Of a DNA stretch of 64,000 bases, positions 33,807-41,784 are shown piece by piece (position 1 is the stretch's first letter; each line of letters opens with the position of its first letter). Location of the stretch: positions 225,621 to 289,620 of the forward strand of contig NZ_JAJHUO010000005.1 of NCBI RefSeq assembly GCF_020859565.1, given 5' to 3'. This stretch comes from Saccharothrix luteola (GTDB lineage: Bacteria > Actinomycetota > Actinomycetes > Mycobacteriales > Pseudonocardiaceae). A program made the position numbers and the translations under genes. The notes below the pieces were generated by a model. The model was not told the origin of the DNA and did not search any database. It saw nothing but the letters and a program-made list of their open reading frames with translations.

Positions 33807-34840
33807 TGGCTCGGCCGGTGTTCCACAAGCTGACCGTCGCGTCGGTCGAGCAGCTGTGCTCGGACGCCGTCGCGGTGACGTTCGAGGTGCCCCCGTCGCT
33901 GGCCGCGGACTTCGCGTTCGCGCCGGGGCAGTACCTGACCCTGCGCAACGGCGACGAGCGGCGGTCGTACTCGATCTGCGCGCCCGCCGGCGGTCCGCTG
34001 CGGATCGGGGTGCGGCGGGTGGACGGCGGGCTGTTCTCCACGCTGCTGGTGGACCGGTTGCAGCGCGGTGACGTGCTGGAGGTCCTGCCGCCGCAGGGCG
34101 GCTTCACGCCGTCCGGCGGATCGCACCACGGTCTGCTGGTGGCCGGGTCCGGCATCACGCCGGCGTTGTCGATCGCGGCGTCGGTGCTGGCCGGCGGGGC
34201 GCGGGTGACGATGGTGTACGGGAACCGGCGTGCGGACACGGTGATGTTCGCCGAGGAGCTGGCGGACCTGAAGGACCGCTACCCGGCGCGGTTCCAGCTG
34301 GTGCACGTGCTGTCGCGGGAGCCGCGCGACGTCGAGCTGTTCACCGGGCGGTTGGACGCCGCGAAGCTGCGGGCGTTGTTCTCGACTGTGGTGCCGTGGG
34401 CGGATGTCGACGCGTGGTGGCTGTGCGGGCCGTACGGGATGGTGCGGGACGCGGAGGACGTGCTGGGTGCGTTGGGCGTGCCCGCGACGTCCGTGCACCA
34501 CGAGCTGTTCTACGTGGACGAGCCGCCGCCCCCGCCGCGCCGCGCGGAGACCTCCTCGGCCGCCGCCGCCACGGCGACCGTGATCCTGGACGGGCGGACC
34601 ACCGAAGTGCCGCTGCCGGCGGACGTGCCGATCCTCGACGCGGCCCAGCGGGTGCGCGCGGACCTGCCGTTCGCGTGCAAGGGCGGCGTGTGCGGGACGT
34701 GCCGCGCGCTGGTCACCTCCGGTGAGGTGGAGATGCGGCGGAACTACGCGCTGGAGCCGCGCGAGGTCGAGGCCGGTTTCGTCCTGACCTGCCAATCGGT
34801 CGCCGTGACCTCGGCGGTTACCGTGGATTACGACGCCTGA
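33806..34840 (+). CDS. paaE: 1,2-Phenylacetyl-CoA epoxidase, reductase subunit E
   Basis: 344 residues: an FAD-binding ferredoxin-reductase domain (FAPGQYLTLR and RSYSICAP near 40-60), an NAD(P) domain (LLVAGSGITPALSI near 112; WWLCGPYGMV near 210), and a C-terminal plant-type [2Fe-2S] domain with C291, C296, C299 and C329 (FACKGGVCGTCRAL ... LTCQS). It passes electrons from NADPH to PaaA. It ends the paa operon; no paaK, ligase or ring-opening gene follows. Confidence 0.95.
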   Translation: MARPVFHKLTVASVEQLCSDAVAVTFEVPPSLAADFAFAPGQYLTLRNGDERRSYSICAPAGGPLRIGVRRVDGGLFSTLLVDRLQRGDVLEVLPPQGGFTPSGGSHHGLLVAGSGITPALSIAASVLAGGARVTMVYGNRRADTVMFAEELADLKDRYPARFQLVHVLSREPRDVELFTGRLDAAKLRALFSTVVPWADVDAWWLCGPYGMVRDAEDVLGALGVPATSVHHELFYVDEPPPPPRRAETSSAAAATATVILDGRTTEVPLPADVPILDAAQRVRADLPFACKGGVCGTCRALVTSGEVEMRRNYALEPREVEAGFVLTCQSVAVTSAVTVDYDA

Positions 34841-34857
34841 TCTGGCACATTGGGCGC

Positions 34858-35487
34858 ATGGCACGGTCGGCGCTCTGGGGACTGCTCATCGGCACGGCGC
34901 TGATGACGATGTTGTTCATGTTCACGTTGGCCGCGCCGTCGTCGTCCGACGGCGAGTCCGCGCCGGTCCTGGCGTCCCTGATCGCGTCGGGGATGTTCGG
35001 CGTGGTCCTGGGGGGCGTGCCGGGAACCGTGGTCGGCTTCGTGGTCGGAGCCATCCGCCACCGCTCCCGACCCCCTGCCCACCTGCCACCGCCACCCCCG
35101 CCGCCACGCCCGCTGCCCGTCCCGCCCCCGGTGAACGACCGCTGGTCGGCGATGGTGGGCCGCTGCGAGCTGGCCGTGCGCCGCGTGCACGCCGCCGTGG
35201 CCACCGTGCCCGCCTCGCCGGCGCGGGAGTGGCTGGAGCGCATCGCCGGCCAGTTCGCCGCCGAACTGCCGGACGTCCGCCGGATCGCCGACCTGGGCCG
35301 CGCCCTGGACGCCGACCAGCACCACCCGGTGACCGAGCGCCTGAACGCCGCCGTCCGCGACTTCACGTCGTTCGAGGACGAGGTGGGCCGGGCCGCCCTC
35401 CGGCTGCTGAACCAGTCGTCCCTGGACGCCGTCCGCACCGACCTCGAGGTCCTGGAACAACAACTGCCGCACCTGGGCTACAGCTGA
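34858..35487 (+). CDS. Membrane protein with proline-rich linker and helical C-terminal domain
   Basis: 209 residues. Two hydrophobic segments (residues ~5-26 and ~40-66), a basic/proline-rich linker ([17 protein letters not shown]...), and a ~110-residue helical soluble domain. No catalytic motif. ATG 34858 follows paaE by 17 nt, so it could be read from the same transcript, but it has no ribosome site. Function unknown. Confidence 0.7.
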   Translation: MARSALWGLLIGTALMTMLFMFTLAAPSSSDGESAPVLASLIASGMFGVVLGGVPGTVVGFVVGAIRHRSRPPAHLPPPPPPPRPLPVPPPVNDRWSAMVGRCELAVRRVHAAVATVPASPAREWLERIAGQFAAELPDVRRIADLGRALDADQHHPVTERLNAAVRDFTSFEDEVGRAALRLLNQSSLDAVRTDLEVLEQQLPHLGYS

Positions 35488-35497
35488 AGCGGGTCGC

Positions 35498-36325
35498 CTA
35501 GCGGGACGTGGACGCCGCCTGCCACCAGGCCAGGACTTCCTCCGCCACCTCCGGCATGGCCACGAGCAGGCCGTCCACCGGCAGGGGGGCGTCCTCGCCC
35601 CTCCGGTCCAGCACGGCGGCGCCCGACTCGACGGCCAGGGCGACCGCGCCGGCCACGTCCCACTCGTGGTAGCTGTCCAGCACGGCGGCGGCGGCGTGGC
35701 CCAGGGCCACTTGGGCGACGGCCAGGGCCTTCGAGCCCAGCACCCGCACGCCCGTGCCCGCCACGGCGGCCCGGGAGATGAACTCGCCCATCCCCGGCCA
35801 CGGGCCCGTCCGCGTCATCTCCGTGCACACGATGGAGCTGACCGCCTGGTCGCCGAGCCGCACCGGCGTGCCGTTCGCCCGCATGCCGCGCCCCCGTGCG
35901 GCGGCGTAGATCTGGGCCCGGTACGGGTCCGCGACCACGCCGACGACCGGCCCCCACCGGTCGATCAACGCCAGGCTGTACGCGCACCACGGCACCCCGG
36001 CGACGTAGTTCGCGGTCCCGTCGACCGGGTCGACCACCCAGCGGAACTCCGCGTCGCTCACCACGTCGCTGTCGGTGTCCTCGCAGAACACCGGGATGTC
36101 CGGGAACTCGGCCGTCAGCACCCGCCGCGTGTGCCGCTCCAACGTCCGGTCGGTGTCGGTCACCCAGTCGAACGGCGACGTCTCGTCATCGGGTCGCGCA
36201 CCGCGCCCCGCGGTGGCCATGATCACGTCGGACGCGTCGTTGGCGAGTCGACCGGCTATCTCCAGCGCGATCGACACCAGGCCGGGATCGACGGGCTGCG
36301 CGGGTCGGGACGACAAGACGGTCAT
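35498..36325 (-). CDS. Inositol monophosphatase family protein
   Basis: 275 residues. The Mg-binding motif is [15 protein letters not shown] near 96, the second part is [19 protein letters not shown] near 217, and an earlier acidic residue is in CEDTDSD. Family members act on inositol phosphate, 3'-phosphoadenosine phosphate, histidinol phosphate or fructose 1,6-bisphosphate; the substrate is not readable. It diverges from mgtA across ~130 nt. Confidence 0.88.
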   Translation of the reverse strand: MTVLSSRPAQPVDPGLVSIALEIAGRLANDASDVIMATAGRGARPDDETSPFDWVTDTDRTLERHTRRVLTAEFPDIPVFCEDTDSDVVSDAEFRWVVDPVDGTANYVAGVPWCAYSLALIDRWGPVVGVVADPYRAQIYAAARGRGMRANGTPVRLGDQAVSSIVCTEMTRTGPWPGMGEFISRAAVAGTGVRVLGSKALAVAQVALGHAAAAVLDSYHEWDVAGAVALAVESGAAVLDRRGEDAPLPVDGLLVAMPEVAEEVLAWWQAASTSR

Positions 36326-36457
36326 GCCGACCTAGTGTCACCGCACAGAGTGACCGCGCCACGTACTCCAGGTGAACCCGTGGCCAACGTCAACCGCGAC
36401 GCGAGGTGTTCGGCGGGCGTTCGCAGAGCTGTCACGCCGCCGTGTCCTTCGCACCGC

Positions 36458-37573
36458 ATGGTGATCGGCGTGCGCGTAGCGATCGTCACCGAGAGCTTCC
36501 TGCCCCAGGTCAACGGGGTCACCAACTCGGTACTGCGGGTCCTGGAACACCTCCGAGCGCACGGCCACCGGGCGTTGGTGGTGGCCCCCGGCGCCGGTGC
36601 CGACCACCACCTCGGCACGCCGGTCGTGCGCGTGCCCGCGGTGGACCTGCCGAGGTTCAGCTCGCTGCCCGTCGGGGTGCCGACGCGCAAGGTGCTGACC
36701 GCGTTGGCCGACTTCAGGCCGGACGTCGTGCACCTGGCGAGCCCGTTCGTGATGGGCGCCCGCGGCCTGTCCGCCGCGCGCAGGCTGGGCATCCCGACCG
36801 TCGCGGTCTACCAGACCGACATCGCCGGGTTCGCCGGCCACTACGGCCTCGGCCTCACCGCCCGCGCCGCCTGGCGGTGGACGCGTCGGCTGCACGCGCA
36901 GGCCGACCGCACGCTCGCGCCGTCGACGTGGGCCGTCGAGGCGCTCCAGGAGCACGGCGTGCCGCGCGTGCACAGGTGGGGGCGTGGCGTGGACGTCGAG
37001 CTGTTCCACCCGTCGCGGCGGGACGACGCGCTGCGCGCTTCGCTGGCGCCGAGCGGTGAGCTGCTCGTCGGGTACGTCGGTCGGCTGTCGCCGGAGAAGC
37101 GGGTGGACCGGCTCGCGGCGCTCGCCGACCTGCCCGGCGTGCGGCTGGTGGTGGTCGGGGAGGGGCCGGAGGAGGCGCAGTTGCGGCACGACCTGCCGCG
37201 CGCGGCGTTCCTCGGGTTCAAGAGCGGCACGGACCTGGCCAGGGCGTACGCGAGCTTGGACGTGTTCGTGCACACGGGCCCGCACGAGACGTTCTGCCAG
37301 GCCGTGCAGGAGGCGTTGGCCAGCGGTGTGCCGGTGGTCGCGCCGGACGCGGGCGGGCCGCGTGACCTGGTCCAACCCAACACCGGCTACCTGTTCGCCG
37401 ACGACGGGCAGCTCCGGCGGGCGGTGGTGGAGCTGGGCGACCCGCTGCGCCGCCGCCAGTTCGGGCAGGCGGCCCGGCGCTGGGTGCGCGGGCGCACGTG
37501 GTCGGCCGTGTGCGACGAGCTGCTGGGCCACTACGCGGCCGTGCTGGACCTGCCGGAGCGCCGGGCGGCATGA
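36458..37573 (+). CDS. mgtA: GDP-mannose-dependent alpha-mannosyltransferase (MgtA type, GT4)
   Basis: 371 residues, GT-B fold. The N-terminus [24 protein letters not shown] and the segments [25 protein letters not shown] and [12 protein letters not shown] match M. tuberculosis MgtA (Rv0557) closely, as does its place just before menG. The EX7E motif is ETFCQAVQE. MgtA adds mannose to a glycolipid anchor (Man1GlcAGroAc2) for lipomannan-like glycans. ATG 36458 gives a start equal to the mycobacterial one; GTG 36461 and 36470 are alternatives. Confidence 0.88.
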   Translation: MVIGVRVAIVTESFLPQVNGVTNSVLRVLEHLRAHGHRALVVAPGAGADHHLGTPVVRVPAVDLPRFSSLPVGVPTRKVLTALADFRPDVVHLASPFVMGARGLSAARRLGIPTVAVYQTDIAGFAGHYGLGLTARAAWRWTRRLHAQADRTLAPSTWAVEALQEHGVPRVHRWGRGVDVELFHPSRRDDALRASLAPSGELLVGYVGRLSPEKRVDRLAALADLPGVRLVVVGEGPEEAQLRHDLPRAAFLGFKSGTDLARAYASLDVFVHTGPHETFCQAVQEALASGVPVVAPDAGGPRDLVQPNTGYLFADDGQLRRAVVELGDPLRRRQFGQAARRWVRGRTWSAVCDELLGHYAAVLDLPERRAA

Positions 37574-37605
37574 AGCGGGCAAGCATGAAGATCGGGCAAG
37601 CATGA
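37570..37605 (+). CDS. 11-codon bridging mini-ORF between two glycosyltransferase genes
   Basis: ATG 37570 overlaps the mgtA stop (ATGA) and TGA 37603-37605 overlaps the ATG of the next gene (37602). It encodes [11 protein letters not shown] and spans a 17-bp tandem duplication. Expression is not shown. Confidence 0.25.
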   Translation: MKRASMKIGQA

Positions 37606-37610
37606 AGATC
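37577..37610 (+). repeat. 17-bp tandem duplication carrying a start codon
   Basis: GGGCAAGCATGAAGATC occurs twice in a row (37577-37593, 37594-37610). The second copy supplies the true start (ATG 37602, MKIVQLAN); the first leaves a decoy ATG (37585) that reads MKIGQA and stops on the true start. Because 17 is not a multiple of three, the two ATGs are in different frames. Confidence 0.85.
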
Positions 37611-38711
37611 GTCCAGCTGGCCAACTTCTACGGTCCGCGTTCCGGCGGCCTGCGCACGGCGCTGCACCACCTCGGCGCCGGTTACGCGGCGAACGGGCAC
37701 CAGGTCACGTTGGTCGTCCCGGGCGCCGCGCACGCCGACGAGGAGCTGTCGCCGGGCGTGCGGCGGGTGACGCTGCCCGCGCCGCGCATCCCCGGCACCG
37801 GCGGGTACCGGGCGGTGGACCCGTGGCGCGTGCGCGTGCTGCTCGACCACCTGTCGCCCGACCGGCTGGAGGTGTCGGACCGGCTCACGTTGCGCGGCAT
37901 GGGCCGGTGGGCGGCGGCGCGCGGCGTGCCGAGCGTGGTGATCTCGCACGAGCGGCTGGACCGGCTGCTGGAGCAGTTCCTGCTGCCCACGCCGTTGGCG
38001 CGGCGGGGTGCGGACTGGGCGAACGCGCGGATGGCCGCGTCCTACGACACGGTGGTGTGCACGACGGAGTTCGCGCGGGAGGAGTTCGACCGGATCGGCG
38101 CGCGCAACGTGGCCCGCGTGCCGCTCGGCGTCGACCTGCGCACGTTCACGCCGACCCGGCACGACCGGTCGTTGCGGGCGGACCTGGCGCGGGGCGCCGA
38201 CGCGCTGCTCGTGCACTGCGGGCGGTTGTCGGCGGAGAAGCACGTCGAGCGCAGCGTCGACACGGCGGCGGAGCTGCACGCGGCCGGGCACGACGTGCGG
38301 CTGGTCATCGCCGGCGACGGTCCGCGCCGGGAGGCGTTGGAACGCCGTGCCGCCGGTCTGCCGGTGACGTTCCTGGGGTTCGTCGGCCGGCGCACGGACG
38401 TCGCCGACCTCCTCGCCACCGCCGACGTCTCGCTGGCGCCGGGCCCGCACGAGACGTTCGGCCTGGCCGCCCTGGAAGCCCTGGCCTCCGGCACCCCGGT
38501 GGTCGTCTCGGCGTCCTCGGCGCTGCGCGAGATCGTCCGCCCGTCCTGCGGCGCCGCCGTGCCCGACCACGCCCCGGCGTTCGCCGGCGCCGTGACCACC
38601 CTGCTGGACCACCCCGAACCGACCCGCCGCTCCGCCGCCCGTGCCCGCGCCGAGGAGTACCCCTGGCAAGCCGCCGTCACCGGAATGCTGACCGCCCTCC
38701 GCGCCACCTGA
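37602..38711 (+). CDS. GT4 family glycosyltransferase
   Basis: 369 residues, GT-B fold. The start IVQLANFYGPRSGGLRTALHHLG has the donor/acceptor glycine loop; the EX7E motif is ETFGLAALE near 287, with GRLSAEKHVERSV and LGVDLRTFTP before it. The donor sugar is not identified. Coupled to mgtA, it may act on the same glycolipid. A long palindromic repeat element follows its stop. Confidence 0.85.
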   Translation: MKIVQLANFYGPRSGGLRTALHHLGAGYAANGHQVTLVVPGAAHADEELSPGVRRVTLPAPRIPGTGGYRAVDPWRVRVLLDHLSPDRLEVSDRLTLRGMGRWAAARGVPSVVISHERLDRLLEQFLLPTPLARRGADWANARMAASYDTVVCTTEFAREEFDRIGARNVARVPLGVDLRTFTPTRHDRSLRADLARGADALLVHCGRLSAEKHVERSVDTAAELHAAGHDVRLVIAGDGPRREALERRAAGLPVTFLGFVGRRTDVADLLATADVSLAPGPHETFGLAALEALASGTPVVVSASSALREIVRPSCGAAVPDHAPAFAGAVTTLLDHPEPTRRSAARARAEEYPWQAAVTGMLTALRAT

Positions 38712-38725
38712 CCCCCACCCCCGCG

Positions 38726-38950
38726 CGTGTCGAACCTTCAGCGCCCGCGTGTCGAACCTTCAGGTCGCGCGTGTCGAACCTTCAGGCCCGGCGTGTCGAA
38801 CCTTCAGGACCCCCGAGTTCAACACTCGCGCGCCGACACCCAGCCCTGAGTGTGGAACTCGGGGGTCCTGAGCGTTCGACACGGGGGTCCTGAGCGTTCG
38901 ACACGCGGGACCTGAGCGTTCGACACGCGCGTTCTTGGGGGGTGGACACG
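38726..38950. repeat. 22-bp-periodic palindromic repeat element, copy 1
   Basis: Four direct copies of CGTGTCGAACCTTCAG start at 38726, 38748, 38770 and 38792, exactly 22 bp apart. The core arm GACCCCCGAGTTCAACACTC (38808-38827) faces its complement (38848-38867, one mismatch) across a 20-nt loop. Three copies of CTGAGCGTTCGACACG follow at 38868, 38890 and 38912, again 22 bp apart, and a degenerate fourth ends at 38950. The whole is an imperfect palindrome with ~100-bp arms. It could fold into a very long hairpin after the glycosyltransferase gene. Confidence 0.92.
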
Positions 38951-38989
38951 CGCGGGTGGGACGGGATGTCGGGGGTCGGGGGCGTCACT

Positions 38990-38995
38990 TAGGCT
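38990..38995 (+). promoter_or_regulatory. -10 of menG, leaderless
   Basis: TAGGCT, 6 nt before ATG 39002. The repeat element ends about 40 nt upstream, so it borders the -35 region. Confidence 0.5.
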
Positions 38996-39001
38996 TCCGG
39001 C

Positions 39002-39706
39002 ATGGCGCGTGCAGGTCTGGACAAGAACCCCCGCGAGGTCGCCGAGATGTTCGACGGCGTGGCCAAGGGCTACGACCGGACGAACTCGGTCATGACCCTG
39101 GGGTTCGACCGGCGCTGGCGGGAGTGGAGCAGGCGGGTCCTGGACGCCAAGCCCGGCGAGAAGGTGCTGGACCTGGCGGCCGGCACGGCCGTGTCCACGG
39201 TGGAGTACGCGGCCTCGGGCGCGTGGTGCGTGGCGGCCGACTTCTCGCTCGGGATGCTCCTGGGCGGCGCGCACCGGCCGGTGCCGAAGGTGGCCGCCGA
39301 CGCCCTGCGCCTGCCGTTCGCGGACAACTCCTTCGACGCCGTCACGGTGTCCTTCGGCCTGCGCAACTTCAACGACACCGAGGCCGCGCTGCGCGAGATG
39401 GCCCGCGTGGTCAAGCCCGGCGGACGCCTCGTGGTGTGCGAGGTCTCCACGCCGACGTTCCGCCCGTTCCGCTTCGTCTACATGCGCCACCTGCTGCGGA
39501 TCCTGCCGTTCATCGCCCGGTTCGTCTCCTCCAACCCGGAGGCCTACTCCTACCTCGCCGAATCCATGCGCACGTGGCCCGACCAGCGCGCGCTCGGCGA
39601 GATCGTGGCCCGCGCCGGCTGGGAGGACGTCGCCTGGATGAACCTCACCGGCGGCATGGTCGCGCTGCACCGCGGCACGAAGCCCGCACCGCCCCCGGCC
39701 GCGTAG
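39002..39706 (+). CDS. menG: Demethylmenaquinone methyltransferase
   Basis: 234 residues, class I SAM methyltransferase of the UbiE/MenG family. Family patterns: [25 protein letters not shown] near 16 (quoted in parts), SAM motif [17 protein letters not shown] near 55, [20 protein letters not shown] near 118 and EVSTP near 148. It methylates demethylmenaquinone to menaquinone. It lies beside mgtA and menJ, as in M. tuberculosis. An alternative name is ubiE. Confidence 0.92.
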   Translation: MARAGLDKNPREVAEMFDGVAKGYDRTNSVMTLGFDRRWREWSRRVLDAKPGEKVLDLAAGTAVSTVEYAASGAWCVAADFSLGMLLGGAHRPVPKVAADALRLPFADNSFDAVTVSFGLRNFNDTEAALREMARVVKPGGRLVVCEVSTPTFRPFRFVYMRHLLRILPFIARFVSSNPEAYSYLAESMRTWPDQRALGEIVARAGWEDVAWMNLTGGMVALHRGTKPAPPPAA

Positions 39707-39740
39707 CCCGCGAGCGCGCAAAGCCTCAGCAACGCGCAAG

Positions 39741-39746
39741 TAGACT
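39741..39746 (+). promoter_or_regulatory. -10 of menJ
   Basis: TAGACT. Transcription would start near 39753, leaving a ~32-nt leader with AAGGAGCGGGG before ATG 39785. Confidence 0.5.
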
Positions 39747-39757
39747 CGCCCTGGACT

Positions 39758-39775
39758 TTGTGAACACGGGCACAA
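39758..39775. promoter_or_regulatory. Rex-type operator in the menJ leader
   Basis: TTGTGAACACGGGCACAA fits the Rex operator TTGTGAA-N4-TTCACAA at 12 of 14 defined positions (TTGTG-N8-CACAA fully kept). It lies from about +5 to +22 relative to the predicted transcription start, a blocking position for a repressor. Confidence 0.6.
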
Positions 39776-39784
39776 GGAGCGGGG

Positions 39785-41062
39785 ATGACGACTCCCAGCC
39801 GCCGCAAGGCAGGCGAGGACGCCGAGGTGATCGTGGTCGGGGCGGGGCCCGCGGGCTCCACCGCGGCCACCTACCTGGCACGCGCGGGCCTGGACGTGGT
39901 GCTGCTGGAGAAGAGCACCTTCCCCCGCGAGAAGGTGTGCGGTGACGGCCTGACCCCGCGCGGGGTCAAGCAGCTGATCGACCTGGGCATCGACACCCGC
40001 GAGGAAGCCGGCTGGCTGCACAACCGCGGCCTGCGCGTGGTCGGCGGCGGCGTCACGCTGGAGCTCGACTGGCCAGAGCTGGCCACGTTCCCGCCCTACG
40101 GCCTGGTCCGGCCCCGGCAGGACTTCGACGAGATGCTGGCGCAGACGGCGGTCGCCGCGGGCGCCCGGATGCACCAGCAGACCACCGTCACCGGCGCGCT
40201 CGTGGAGCACGGCCGGGTCGTCGGCGTCGAGGCCAAGCAGGGCCCGGACAAGACCCCGGTCACCTACCGCGCCCCCCTCGTCCTGGCCTGCGACGGCGTC
40301 AGCGCCCGCCTCGCCCTCAGCGTCGGCATCCAGAAGGACGACGCCAAGCCGATGGGCGTCGCGGTCCGCCGCTACTACGCCAGCCCCCGCACCAAGGACG
40401 ACTACCTGGAGTCGCACCTGGAGCTGTGGGACCGCGCCAACGACGTCCTCCTGCCCGGCTACGGCTGGATCTTCGGCATGGGCGACGGCACCGTGAACGT
40501 CGGCCTCGGCATCCTCAGCACGTCCAAGGCCTACGGCACCACGGACTACCGCGCGCTGCTCAAGAACTGGCTCGACGGCACCCCCGAGGAGTGGGGTTTC
40601 CGCGAGGAGAACGCCACCGGCAAGATCGGCGGCGCGGCCCTGCCGATGGGGCTCAACCGCAAGCCCCACTACCGCGACGGCCTGCTGCTCGTCGGCGACG
40701 CCGGCGGCATGGTCAACCCGTTCAACGGCGAGGGCATCGGCTACGCCATGGAGTCGGCCCGGATCGCGGCCGAGACCGTGGTGCAGGCGCTGGCCCGCCA
40801 GGGCGCGAGCCGCGAACGCGCGCTGCACGGCTACCCGGTGCGCATCGAACAGGCCCTGGGCAGCTACTACCGGCTCGGCAACGTCTTCAGCAAGCTCATC
40901 GGGAACCCCGCGGTCATGCGCACCGCCACCAAGTACGGGCTGCCGCGCAAGACCCTGATGAAGCTGGTCCTGAAGCTGCTCGCGGGCCTTTACGACCCCA
41001 AGGACGGCGACTCGTTCGACCGCATCATCACCGCCGCCACGAAACTCGCCCCAACGGCCTAA
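39785..41062 (+). CDS. menJ: Menaquinone reductase (MenJ-like), geranylgeranyl reductase family
   Basis: 425 residues, FAD-dependent. The dinucleotide fold is VIVVGAGPAGSTAATYLA near 15, and KSTFPREKVCGDGLTPRG near 41 is the family signature with a conserved cysteine. The FAD-pyrophosphate motif is LLVGDAGGMVNPFNGEGIGYAM near 300. MenJ of M. tuberculosis saturates one isoprene unit of menaquinone-9; the neighbouring menG and the polyprenyl synthase downstream of nuo support the same role. A Rex-like site lies in its leader, and an intrinsic terminator follows the gene. Confidence 0.9.
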   Translation: MTTPSRRKAGEDAEVIVVGAGPAGSTAATYLARAGLDVVLLEKSTFPREKVCGDGLTPRGVKQLIDLGIDTREEAGWLHNRGLRVVGGGVTLELDWPELATFPPYGLVRPRQDFDEMLAQTAVAAGARMHQQTTVTGALVEHGRVVGVEAKQGPDKTPVTYRAPLVLACDGVSARLALSVGIQKDDAKPMGVAVRRYYASPRTKDDYLESHLELWDRANDVLLPGYGWIFGMGDGTVNVGLGILSTSKAYGTTDYRALLKNWLDGTPEEWGFREENATGKIGGAALPMGLNRKPHYRDGLLLVGDAGGMVNPFNGEGIGYAMESARIAAETVVQALARQGASRERALHGYPVRIEQALGSYYRLGNVFSKLIGNPAVMRTATKYGLPRKTLMKLVLKLLAGLYDPKDGDSFDRIITAATKLAPTA

Positions 41063-41083
41063 CGAGCCTCCGCTAACCGACGC

Positions 41084-41117
41084 AGCGCCGACTTGAGAGT
41101 CGGCGCTGTTTCGTTTT
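41084..41117 (+). terminator. Intrinsic terminator after menJ
   Basis: AGCGCCGACT (41084-41093), loop TGAG, AGTCGGCGCT (41098-41107), then GTTTCGTTTT. A 10-bp perfect stem with a T-rich tail, rare in such GC-rich DNA. Confidence 0.92.
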
Positions 41118-41242
41118 CGGTGTGCTCCCGTTCACGGACGGGTCGTCCAACTGTTGATCTGCACCGTGAAAGTGCAGGTCAGGGCCTATGACGGGGGTGC
41201 CCGTCACGCCTCTGTGTGACGTTCTACACTGACCCTCAGGTC

Positions 41243-41260
41243 TTGTGAATCAGTTCACAA
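41243..41260. promoter_or_regulatory. Rex operator 1 upstream of nuoA
   Basis: TTGTGAATCAGTTCACAA: both half sites match TTGTGAA-N4-TTCACAA perfectly. Rex is the NAD+/NADH-sensing repressor. Confidence 0.8.
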
Positions 41261-41274
41261 CCGGCTGAGATGCC

Positions 41275-41292
41275 TTGTGAAGTGTTTCACAA
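41275..41292. promoter_or_regulatory. Rex operator 2 upstream of nuoA
   Basis: TTGTGAAGTGTTTCACAA, perfect in both half sites and extended by a further C/G pair (41274, 41293). Its centre is 32 bp from that of operator 1, about three helical turns, so two Rex dimers would sit on the same face of the DNA. Confidence 0.8.
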
Positions 41293-41306
41293 GCGACCTG
41301 CGGATT

Positions 41307-41322
41307 GTTAGGCACGCCTAAC
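41307..41322. promoter_or_regulatory. Iron-box-like palindrome upstream of nuoA
   Basis: GTTAGGCACGCCTAAC: perfect 7-bp arms, 2-bp spacer. Its inner 14 nt match 12 of 14 bases of the right part of the DmdR/IdeR-type iron box TTAGGTTAGGCTCACCTAA, but the left TTAGG is absent, so binding by an iron repressor is uncertain. Confidence 0.4.
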
Positions 41323-41407
41323 CTCCGGAGGCCGCAAGAACACCCTTTAGGGTGCGCAACGGTCGGCGGTGCACCACCACCGCGACGCGAGGAAAGGACG
41401 ACGGAGA

Positions 41408-41773
41408 GTGCTGGACCCTTACCTCCCCCTCGTATTGATGTTCGTCCTCGCCGGGGCCTTCGCGCTGTTCTCGGTGACGGCCGCGCCGTACATCGGTCCC
41501 CGCCGCTACAACCGCGCGAAGCTCGACGCCTACGAGTGCGGCATCGAGCCGTCGCCGCAACCCGTGGTGGGCGGTGGCCGCATGCCGGTCGCCTACTACC
41601 TCACGGCGATGCTGTTCATCCTGTTCGACATCGAAATGGTGTTCCTCTACCCCTTCGCGGTCTCCGCGGACCGGCTCGGCCTGTTCGGCCTGGTGGAGAT
41701 CGCCCTGTTCGTCGCGACGGTCGGCTTCGCGTACGCCTACGTGTGGCGTCGCGGCGGCCTCGACTGGAACTGA
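41408..41773 (+). CDS. nuoA: NADH-quinone oxidoreductase subunit A
   Basis: 121 residues, three helices. The loop [41 protein letters not shown] (quoted in parts: [17 protein letters not shown]) is the family signature, with the cysteine that becomes exposed in deactive complex I. GTG 41408 is preceded by AAAGGA about 9 nt upstream. It opens the 14-gene nuo operon. Confidence 0.95.
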   Translation: MLDPYLPLVLMFVLAGAFALFSVTAAPYIGPRRYNRAKLDAYECGIEPSPQPVVGGGRMPVAYYLTAMLFILFDIEMVFLYPFAVSADRLGLFGLVEIALFVATVGFAYAYVWRRGGLDWN

Positions 41774-41784
41774 GGGGGAAACCA

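Larger units (their letters stand above)
41063..41407. promoter_or_regulatory. Control region between menJ and nuoA (345 nt, no gene)
   Basis: In order: intrinsic terminator (41084-41117); imperfect inverted repeat TGATCTGCAC/GTGCAGGTCA (41155-41181); perfect inverted repeat TGACGGG/CCCGTCA (41189-41206); possible -10 TACACT (41224-41229); two Rex operators (41243-41260, 41275-41292); iron-box-like palindrome (41307-41322); palindrome CACCCT-TT-AGGGTG (41341-41354). Two promoters are possible: one using TACACT, another with -35 TTCACA (41286-41291, inside the second Rex site), a 17-bp spacer and TAGGCA (41309-41314). Confidence 0.6.

Noticed and set aside
38726..38950. CRISPR-like array
   Set aside because: Repeats are 16 nt with 6-nt gaps, and half of them are inverted; there are no 30-nt spacers and no cas genes. 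It is a palindromic repeat element.
41224..41229. TACACT as the only nuoA promoter
   Set aside because: Its -35 partner (CCGTCA) is poor, and a second promoter overlapping Rex operator 2 is equally good; neither was accepted as certain.
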